DNA from: Sedimentisphaerales bacterium
GTDB lineage: Bacteria > Planctomycetota > Phycisphaerae > Sedimentisphaerales > SM23-30
Reading direction: 5' to 3'
Length of the DNA: 12,494 bases
Assembly (NCBI GenBank): GCA_030636065.1
Contig: DAOVXR010000021.1
Location: 1-12,494, forward strand
Each line of letters starts with the position of its first letter. Position 1 is the stretch's first letter. Shown piece by piece: positions 6,408-11,549 of this stretch. The notes under the pieces are model-generated. The model was not told the DNA's origin, ran no database searches, and saw nothing but the letters and a program-made list of their open reading frames with translations. A program made the translations under genes and the position numbers.

Positions 6408-7580
6408 TTATTTTTTATTTATCAAGCTACTACACGGTACGACGACTTTGTTTTTTATATCCTGGCGATAAGGGATCAATCTGAAATTCATAAATGTCGG
6501 TTTGGTTGAATATGTGGGAACGTCAAACCAAACCTGATCATAACAATCAAGATGTCTGTCTTTTTTGTCATAACATTGCAAAGCAAATGTGTGCAATCCA
6601 GAATCGATAGTACCCGACCAGAGGTAAATATTACCAGGCAGAAAACTCCATACGCGTATATCAGCTTCCGAACGGAGCACATTATGTAGAATACCAAATA
6701 CAGGTATCCGAGATACAATTTCTTTGCCGATGCCTTTTACCAGACGGGCTGTGTCCATTTTTCCCCAACTTTGCGCCTTGGCTTCCACAAGCATGTCGTC
6801 CATCAGAACAGCCTGGCCCATTTCCTTTCCGTCACAGAGGAAAATTATTTTGGAAACCGGATCGTGTGCCTTAACTACTTTGACCATTGAATTGCCTGGG
6901 CCATACATGTTTTTTACAGGTCCGGCACCACAGGCAATTAACAAGAAACAATTCGATGATTTTGCCTTTTTCACGGTGTAAAAATCACACGGTGCGGAAT
7001 ATTTTTCCGCCAGATTGAACTCTACGGCGGCGTTTTCCGGTTCGCCAAGCAGGCAAAAGGACAAACCGGTAAAATAATGCCCAGTAACAAAATCCTTTGT
7101 CATATCGATTTTTTTGGTGCGTGTGTCCTGATCGTCCACCAGAGCCTTGCGGAACAAAGCTAATGCTCGTTCATAGTCGTTCTGTCGCAGATAGGCAAAG
7201 CCCAAATAAGTACTGGCCATAGCCTTTTCATAAGGATCACCTTTGTACTCTTTGGAAGATTCCGAAAATATTACCGCAACTTGTTCGCTCTTTCCCTCTA
7301 TGGCTTCCATTCTATTTTGGCAATTGGCGATATATTGATCGGAACAATAATAGTCTCCGCCTTCCATGGCACAGGATGCGTAATGTAAACAATGGTAAGT
7401 ATGATTTTTATGGTTTTTATCTTTTGGAATAAGAGGCTTATAGGCTTTTTTGGCTTCCAAAAAATTACCTTCATAAAAATATTCATAGGGAGTTTTCCTG
7501 GCGCAGCCGGAAAACAGTAAAGCGGTTGTCAACAAAACAAACAATCCACAGAAATAGCCGTTCCATAACTTTTTGGACAT
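6408..7580 (-). CDS. COG3014-like TPR lipoprotein
   Basis: 390-aa lipoprotein with lipobox LLFSGC (Cys26). The N-terminal half is helical with TPR-like units at about 31-50 (YEGNFLEAKKAYKPL), 118-151 (EKAMASTYLGFAYLRQNDYERALALFRKA) and 164-196 (GHYFTGLSFCLLGEPENAAVEFNLAE). The C-terminal half has GAGPVK (218-223) and DIRVWSFLP (307-315), followed by a strand pair. These motifs resemble uncharacterised COG3014 proteins, which in Gammaproteobacteria neighbour ycfL and lpoB. The start at ATG 7580 has an SD CAGGAG nine bases upstream. A GTG at 7604 overlaps the lpoB-like stop but has no SD and would lengthen the signal peptide. Probably a periplasmic, outer-membrane-anchored scaffold (inference). 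Confidence 0.78.
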   Translation of the reverse strand: MSKKLWNGYFCGLFVLLTTALLFSGCARKTPYEYFYEGNFLEAKKAYKPLIPKDKNHKNHTYHCLHYASCAMEGGDYYCSDQYIANCQNRMEAIEGKSEQVAVIFSESSKEYKGDPYEKAMASTYLGFAYLRQNDYERALALFRKALVDDQDTRTKKIDMTKDFVTGHYFTGLSFCLLGEPENAAVEFNLAEKYSAPCDFYTVKKAKSSNCFLLIACGAGPVKNMYGPGNSMVKVVKAHDPVSKIIFLCDGKEMGQAVLMDDMLVEAKAQSWGKMDTARLVKGIGKEIVSRIPVFGILHNVLRSEADIRVWSFLPGNIYLWSGTIDSGLHTFALQCYDKKDRHLDCYDQVWFDVPTYSTKPTFMNFRLIPYRQDIKNKVVVPCSSLINKK

Positions 7581-7600
7581 AAACAAAAACTCCTGTAATT

Positions 7601-8197
7601 TCACCGATAAGCCGTTCCTGATTTGGCAGCTTTCTTGAATTCGTAGTCATCTTCCCAGACAATCGCGCTATTTTCCGCATTTGTCAGTTGGAAAGAAAAC
7701 CGGTAATACACTTCACGAATACCATGATTACGTCTTTCCTCGCTATATGCCTGACCCGACAAAAAATAGTCAGCCCCGTATAAGCCAGTCTGGGTGGATG
7801 AAGAAACCTCTCCACTACGTTTCATTCTGCGTTCTCGCTTTATCTTCTCCACAATGTCACGATTGAGAAAAGTGAATTTTCCTTCACCATAACGAAGAAG
7901 TTTCTTACGTATGGAACCAAGCAGATTGTTGGAGTCAAGGTTTTGTAAAGTGCGATTTTTCATTTGCAGAAAAGCAATAGTCGGTGGACTTTTTGCCTTG
8001 GCTACCTGGGGGATATCGATGAGAGAGCGAGCCATTTTTTCACATATCGACCGAATGTCAACTTCAGTGAAATCCGTTGTCTTGACGACCTCATCGTCCA
8101 CGGGACGTCGTGTGACCGTACCCGTACAACCAACAAGAACAACAGCAACAAAAAGACAAGCACTTAAGAAAAAAAACCTTAATCTTTGATAAACCAT
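7601..8197 (-). CDS. lpoB: LpoB-like penicillin-binding protein activator family lipoprotein
   Basis: First gene of the operon. 198 aa with lipobox VLVGC (Cys24), a short linker, then an LpoB-type domain: VDIRSICEKMARSLIDIPQV (46-65), PPTIAFLQMKNRTLQNLDSNNL (71-92, with the NRT motif), LRYGEGKFTFLNRD (101-114), the Y-G-ADYFLSGQ segment (140-149), and closing strands YRFSFQLTNAENSAIVWEDDYEFKKA (165-190). E. coli LpoB is an outer-membrane lipoprotein that reaches through the periplasm to activate PBP1B; its linker is much longer than the one here. The symbol is family-level only. I chose ATG 8197 because AAGGGAG precedes it with a seven-base gap. An upstream reading frame from 8308 lacks this and would bury the signal peptide. 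A promoter lies at 8355-8327. Confidence 0.82.
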   Translation of the reverse strand: MVYQRLRFFFLSACLFVAVVLVGCTGTVTRRPVDDEVVKTTDFTEVDIRSICEKMARSLIDIPQVAKAKSPPTIAFLQMKNRTLQNLDSNNLLGSIRKKLLRYGEGKFTFLNRDIVEKIKRERRMKRSGEVSSSTQTGLYGADYFLSGQAYSEERRNHGIREVYYRFSFQLTNAENSAIVWEDDYEFKKAAKSGTAYR

Positions 8198-8241
8198 CAA
8201 ACGACTCCCTTGAAAAAACATGCTTCTCCAGATAAGATTAG

Positions 8242-8265
8242 AAAACCACGCTTGACAGTGGTTTT
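8242..8265 (-). other. Hairpin in the 5' leader of the lipoprotein operon
   Basis: AAAACCAC (8242-8249) and GTGGTTTT (8258-8265) form a perfect 8-bp stem with an 8-base loop, inside the roughly 120-nt leader between the predicted promoter and the lpoB-like ATG. The T-run in the 3' arm on the minus strand makes it attenuator-like, but it is weak. Confidence 0.45.
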
Positions 8266-8326
8266 TACGACAAAAATTGCGAAACCCAACACGCAGAAAC
8301 TGTTTCAAACCACATAACCGAACTGA

Positions 8327-8355
8327 ATCGTAATAAACCGGTACTACTAAGTCAA
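8327..8355 (-). promoter_or_regulatory. Candidate promoter of the five-gene lipoprotein operon
   Basis: On the minus strand, TTGACT (8355-8350) and TACGAT (8332-8327) are 17 bp apart, directly downstream of the porin terminator. The start site would be near 8320. Confidence 0.55.
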
Positions 8356-8377
8356 GAAAAAAAATTTAAATTTTATA

Positions 8378-8420
8378 AAAAAGTGCAAAAGCCAGGCTTA
8401 GCTCGACTTTTGCACTTTTT
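8378..8420. terminator. Strong bidirectional terminator after the porin gene
   Basis: A perfect 14-bp stem (8378-8391 with 8407-8420) closes a 15-base loop. Both strands end the stem in a T-run (ACTTTTT), so it can stop the porin transcript (minus) and any plus-strand transcript. It insulates the porin gene from the lipoprotein operon downstream. Confidence 0.88.
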
Positions 8421-8476
8421 AGTATCGTTGGGCATGTAAGCCCTCGTCAAATACCAGCTATTACTCCAAAATGTCC

Positions 8477-9817
8477 TTAGAACTTCAATATCCAGGAGTG
8501 CTGGACGCGGAAGTCGTCGCCGGCATCGCTGTTCTTGTAAGCGGTACGCCAAAAAGTCAGTTCGAGACCTGTAGATAGGTATTTGCTGAAAGCGTAATTG
8601 GCATTGGTGAAGACAAAGTAATTGAGGCTTCTATTGCCGTCGTTCAGGTCGCTGTCGATAGGATCGTCAAAGCCGCCGCCGGTGTTGAAGGCCCAAACAT
8701 CACAAGGTTTGTAGCCGACCTGAGCCCAGGCGCCGATAGCTTCGATTTCATCCTGTGTGTTGACGTTGACGCCCTGGCCGATACCGCCGAAATATGAATT
8801 GCAGTTTTCCGCCCAGAAGGCCTCGCCCTTAATTTCGACTTTTTCGCAAACCGGAACGACCACGTCAGCATTGAGCGACCAGGTATGGACATTGTCATCG
8901 TCGCCGGTGTAGTCCCAGTCGATTTCCTCATTGCCGAAATGTCCGCTTGCGCCGATAACGCATTTTTTGCCGTTCATGGGTGTCGCATAGCTCACCCGTC
9001 CGAGTACCGTCGGTGTGCTCGCGTCCTGGCCGTCATCCACTCCGCCGCCGTCGTAGTCATTGTTGAGGTCGCGCGACAGGGCGGTCTCGATCTGGAATCG
9101 GCTGTTGTCGGGGCAGTCCCACCATTTGGTGAACCGAAGCTGGGGATGGCGGTAGCCAATGTTTCCGCCGAACCAACCCACTGTGTAATTAAGCGTGTTG
9201 GGTACCAGCGGTGAAATAATATCCGAAGTTTGGCCGAACAGCAGTGACCAGTCGGCGCCACTCAATTGGCCGTAAGCATGTCTCATTTGAGGGGTGCTCT
9301 TATTTTCGTTCACTGAAGTGGTTACAGGGTTATAAAAGTCAATTTCGATACGACCCATAGCTGTCAGGTCGCCGATATTAGGGGCAAAGACCTTGGCGCC
9401 CAACCGGGTCTGGCGGGCGGTAAAACTAAAGCTGTCATCGGCTCGGGTGGTCGAGTTTTCCGGTTTGACCGAGACGATATAATCGCCGTTGGCGCCGTTG
9501 ACCGCGGAGTCGTCATAAATCATATCGAACTTGAAATACCCATAAGGCTGAATCCGCCAGCCGGCGGGGAGCATCAGGCTGCCGGTTGCTTTATCCTTGG
9601 CCGCGGCGGGCAGTTCCTTTACCAGTTCCTTCATTTCAGTGTTATACTGCCAGGGGGCATTATTCTTCAACTCGGTCAGTTCCTGCCGTAGTTGCTGAAT
9701 TTCCGCCTGGGCACGGTCCAAATCGGCCCGCAGGCTCTCATCGGCCGCATTCGCGTTCGCCGCCCAAGTACCAATAACAATAAAACCAATCAGAAAAACA
9801 AGCACATTCTTAGTCAT
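8477..9817 (-). CDS. Outer-membrane beta-barrel porin (DcaP-like)
   Basis: 446-aa outer-membrane channel. A cleavable signal peptide (1-24, ending ANA before ADES) is followed by a coiled coil (about 27-53, ESLRADLDRAQAEIQQLRQELTELK), a form seen at the N-terminus of trimeric DcaP-type porins. The barrel starts at PYGYFKFDMIYD (91-102) and consists of alternating strands, with loops rich in Asp/Asn/Gly, for example near DNNVHTW and DDGQDAS. The chain ends in HSWILKF, with the C-terminal Phe needed for BAM recognition. The ATG at 9817 has an SD AGGAG seven bases upstream. A short leader ORF overlaps its start. The terminator at 8378-8420 ends the unit. Substrate unknown; the DcaP family takes up small anions such as dicarboxylates, which I cannot assign here. 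Confidence 0.87.
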   Translation of the reverse strand: MTKNVLVFLIGFIVIGTWAANANAADESLRADLDRAQAEIQQLRQELTELKNNAPWQYNTEMKELVKELPAAAKDKATGSLMLPAGWRIQPYGYFKFDMIYDDSAVNGANGDYIVSVKPENSTTRADDSFSFTARQTRLGAKVFAPNIGDLTAMGRIEIDFYNPVTTSVNENKSTPQMRHAYGQLSGADWSLLFGQTSDIISPLVPNTLNYTVGWFGGNIGYRHPQLRFTKWWDCPDNSRFQIETALSRDLNNDYDGGGVDDGQDASTPTVLGRVSYATPMNGKKCVIGASGHFGNEEIDWDYTGDDDNVHTWSLNADVVVPVCEKVEIKGEAFWAENCNSYFGGIGQGVNVNTQDEIEAIGAWAQVGYKPCDVWAFNTGGGFDDPIDSDLNDGNRSLNYFVFTNANYAFSKYLSTGLELTFWRTAYKNSDAGDDFRVQHSWILKF

Positions 9818-9927
9818 TTAGAAGCTCCTAATGTTAAAATTTGTCCCAGTCTTGCAATTTCGTCATTCCAGCCAGCGACCAGCGGGAGCGGGTTTCGCCA
9901 ACCATGCAAAACAGAAAAAGTGGCCAT
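9814..9927 (-). CDS. Possible 37-aa leader ORF overlapping the porin start
   Basis: ATG at 9927 lies four bases after a perfect SD AAGGAGG (9938-9932). The frame stays open for 37 codons and ends in a TGA that overlaps the porin ATG (ATGA at 9817-9814). The peptide has no signal or known motif (it contains HGWRNPLPLVAGWNDE). The ATG lies in the loop of a GTGGC/GCCAC hairpin (9920-9932) followed on the minus strand by TTTTT. It may be a translational-coupling leader, or only a chance frame through a dispersed repeat that carries the GGTGGCATG motif also seen at 825 and 3634. Confidence 0.4.
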   Translation of the reverse strand: MATFSVLHGWRNPLPLVAGWNDEIARLGQILTLGASK

Positions 9928-9932
9928 GCCAC
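9920..9932 (-). other. Hairpin around the leader ORF start
   Basis: GTGGC (9920-9924) and GCCAC (9928-9932) form a 5-bp stem with a three-base loop. On the minus strand a T5 tract follows, and the stem overlaps the last base of the AAGGAGG SD. It could limit access to the ribosome site or act as a weak terminator. Confidence 0.4.
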
Positions 9933-10198
9933 CTCCTTGAAAAAACACTTACTAAAACAAAAACGCATAAAAAACGAGGTCAACCAACATTTCTCCAACA
10001 GGAGAAATCACAACCTAGCCACACAGCCTATGGATATTTAGTGGGACACGCAAGTAAAAAATGATTATTTGCCGAATATTGTGTATAAAAACCCTGTCTT
10101 TGTAGCAGAAGAGGTTGTGTTTTTTGATGTAACCGCCAAAAGTCCGAAAAACGTCGCAAAAACAAAGCCAACGCCCCAAAATCGAGGGGGCAAAATAC

Positions 10199-10227
10199 TT
10201 TTGACGCTGGCGTCTTTTTTGTAGAAT
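10199..10227 (+). promoter_or_regulatory. Weak candidate promoter of the second CsgG-like gene
   Basis: TTTTGA (10199-10204) with a 17-bp spacer to TAGAAT (10222-10227), or TTGACG (10201-10206) with a short 15-bp spacer. The same bases also form a small hairpin followed by T6, so a terminator reading is possible instead. Confidence 0.3.
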
Positions 10228-10264
10228 TTGTCTCTTTTTGGCCGATATTGTGGGTGTGTAGTTA

Positions 10265-10286
10265 TGTAGGATGGGCTTCAGCCCAT
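10265..10286. repeat. GTAGGATGGGCT-type short palindromic repeat
   Basis: GTAGG is followed by ATGGGCT (10271-10277) and AGCCCAT (10280-10286) with a two-base loop. It belongs to the same style as the GTAGGGTGGGG hairpin at 11357-11377. It lies in the presumed 5' leader of the CsgG-like gene; an in-frame ATG inside it (10271) is not used as the start. Confidence 0.55.
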
Positions 10287-10327
10287 GCTGTCTGACTGTT
10301 GCAAACAACATTAGGAGTGAAAACGAC

Positions 10328-11314
10328 ATGCGTCAGTCCAATATAAGTATAAAAGCTCGTTCGGCAATACTGATAATAGTGATGTTCAGTGGGGTGGGCT
10401 GCGGTAATGTGAAATATAACGCTGCCAAAGAGGCGAAATTTTTCAAACCGACGATTGCCGTGATGAGCTTCGAGAATCGGGCGCCGGTACATACTAAATG
10501 GCAGCTCGGCAGCGCAATGGCCGAACAGCTTACAGATCGGCTCATGGCGACAAGGCGGTATGTCGTGCTGGAGCGTGCCCAGATGAGGGCTATTATGAAA
10601 GAGCTTCATCGGACGGAAAACCCTGAGTTCCGCAAGACCGGCCAACCTCAGCGGGGTCGCCTGAAACACGTACAATACCTTATTAAGGGTACGATTACCG
10701 ACTTCGGGCATTTCGAAAAGGTCGAAGGTATCCTTGGTCCGATTTTGAGCATATTCGGCACGACCGGCCGATCCGTAGTGGCGGCGACCATTTATGTTGT
10801 CGATGTGCAGACTGGGCAGGTTGTCGCCAGTAGTAGTGTGGAAGCGAGAATAAAAGCCAAAAAAGAAAAGGAAAAAGTAAAATATGACGGAATGGCTTTC
10901 GGTGGTTACACGTTCTATCACACCCCTCTGGGGCGGGCTACCAATAAAATGCTCGATAAGGCCGTGCGTGAGATTGCCAAAGCCGTCGCCGAAAGACCAT
11001 ATCAGCCCAAAATCGCCTCGATTACCAATGGCCAAATTGTCGTTAATGGCGGCCGAAATCGCCGGATAAAAGTGGGCGATGAGTTCGAGGTACGTCCGGC
11101 TTCGGAACAGATCGCGGACCCCGACAGCGGTGATGTCATAGGGCATATCACCGGCTCAAAACTGGGGCGGGTTCGCATCGTACAGGTTACCGGAAAATAT
11201 TCCATCGCTGAGATAATCCGCGATTCCGGGACAGGACTGTTCGCGCCGGGACAAACCCTTTTTCCTGTTACAGTCGAAACCACCGGCCGAGCCACGGCAG
11301 TAACCAGCTATTAA
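10328..11314 (+). CDS. Second CsgG-domain lipoprotein with FlgT-C-like C-terminal domain
   Basis: 328 aa. The signal peptide ends in FSGVGC (Cys25). The CsgG-type domain (about 40-225) shows KPTIAVMSFENRAP (40-53), LGSAMAEQLTDRLMATRRYVVLERAQM (60-86), YLIKGTITDFG (117-127) and YVVDVQTGQVVASSSVEA (156-173), with a helix before 225. The C-terminal domain (228-314) shows IASITNGQIVVNGGRNRRIKVGDEFEV and GRVRIVQVTGKYSIAEII, close in pattern to the C-terminal part of the protein at 4293-5390. Start choice: ATG 10328 has AGGAG ten bases upstream; the in-frame ATG at 10271 falls inside a repeat hairpin and would put a non-signal stretch first. Likely a periplasmic or outer-membrane lipoprotein; function unknown. 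Divergent from the porin. Confidence 0.85.
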   Translation: MRQSNISIKARSAILIIVMFSGVGCGNVKYNAAKEAKFFKPTIAVMSFENRAPVHTKWQLGSAMAEQLTDRLMATRRYVVLERAQMRAIMKELHRTENPEFRKTGQPQRGRLKHVQYLIKGTITDFGHFEKVEGILGPILSIFGTTGRSVVAATIYVVDVQTGQVVASSSVEARIKAKKEKEKVKYDGMAFGGYTFYHTPLGRATNKMLDKAVREIAKAVAERPYQPKIASITNGQIVVNGGRNRRIKVGDEFEVRPASEQIADPDSGDVIGHITGSKLGRVRIVQVTGKYSIAEIIRDSGTGLFAPGQTLFPVTVETTGRATAVTSY

Positions 11315-11333
11315 ATTTGATTGTACCTGTACC

Positions 11334-11350
11334 GCAGGCATCCTGCCTGC
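11334..11350. repeat. GCAGGCA/TGCCTGC hairpin repeat
   Basis: A perfect 7-bp stem (11334-11340 with 11344-11350) and three-base loop, 20 bp past the CsgG-like stop. First of three consecutive hairpins. Confidence 0.6.
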
Positions 11351-11355
11351 AATTT

Positions 11356-11377
11356 GTAGGGTGGGGTCTTACCCCAC
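11356..11377. repeat. GTAGGGTGGGG short palindromic repeat
   Basis: GTAGG leads into GTGGGGT (11361-11367) paired with ACCCCAC (11371-11377) around a three-base loop. Same layout as the element at 10265-10286: GTAGG prefix, 7-bp G-rich stem, tiny loop. Confidence 0.6.
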
Positions 11378-11390
11378 ACATTTTTAAAAT

Positions 11391-11414
11391 AGCCCCTGCT
11401 GTTAAGCGGGGGTT
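11391..11414. terminator. Probable bidirectional terminator after the CsgG-like gene
   Basis: A 10-bp stem including two G-U pairs (11391-11400 with 11405-11414) and a four-base GTTA loop. The plus side is followed by TTCTTCTCTTTT, the minus side by ATTTTAAAAA. It sits between convergent genes (CsgG-like and PQQ-like). The U-tracts are interrupted, so efficiency is uncertain. Confidence 0.5.
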
Positions 11415-11549
11415 CTTCTCTTTTCTTCTTCGTTATCTTCTGTTCAATTGCCTTTCTTCTCTTTTATTTATTCGTGATAATTCGTGTTCATTCGTGGCTA
11501 AAATATTCTTTTCTTCCCTCTTTCTCACCACTCATTCTTCTCTCTTTTC
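11415..11549. other. Polypyrimidine-rich intergenic tract
   Basis: The plus strand is dominated by TTCTTCTCTTTT-like runs at 11415-11467 and 11507-11550, interrupted by the TTCGTG iteron. No gene is seen. Confidence 0.5.
11471..11500. repeat. Three 10-bp TTCGTG iterons
   Basis: TTCGTGATAA, TTCGTGTTCA and TTCGTGGCTA follow each other with an exact 10-base period, then AAAAT. From memory, an element of this wording is dispersed in many bacterial genomes. It has the same build (about 10-bp direct units) as the ATCTGCG arms at 711-746. Confidence 0.6.

Larger units (their letters stand above)
9928..10327. other. Divergent intergenic region between porin and CsgG-like gene
   Basis: No convincing gene lies here. 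It holds a perfect 8-bp hairpin ATTTCTCC/GGAGAAAT with a four-base loop (9989-10008), a short GACGC/GCGTC stem followed by T6 on the plus strand (10203-10220), and a GTAGG-ATGGGCT palindrome (10265-10286). No clear promoter for the porin was found on the minus strand. The region is long enough for a regulated leader or small RNA. Confidence 0.45.

Noticed and set aside
7581..7604. GTG start overlapping the lpoB-like stop for the TPR lipoprotein
   Set aside because: No SD; ATG 7580 has CAGGAG at good distance and gives a normal signal peptide.
9831..10064. Plus-strand frame of 77 codons
   Set aside because: Opposes the leader ORF and repeat region; Lys/His/Gln-rich composition without domain or SD.
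10070..10258. Two GCCGA(A)TATTGTG stretches as a direct repeat
   Set aside because: Similarity is limited to about a dozen bases with a gap; not distinguishable from chance.
10271..10327. Upstream ATG for the second CsgG-like protein
   Set aside because: Lies inside a short palindromic repeat, lacks an SD and puts 19 residues before a good lipoprotein signal.
10015..10329. 104-codon minus-strand frame upstream of the porin
   Set aside because: Starts inside the ribosome site of the CsgG-like gene, runs through a repeat palindrome, has no SD and shows no protein-like pattern.
4293..11314. Curli secretion system
   Set aside because: CsgG-domain proteins occur, but no CsgA/B repeats, CsgD, CsgE or CsgF-like gene is present.
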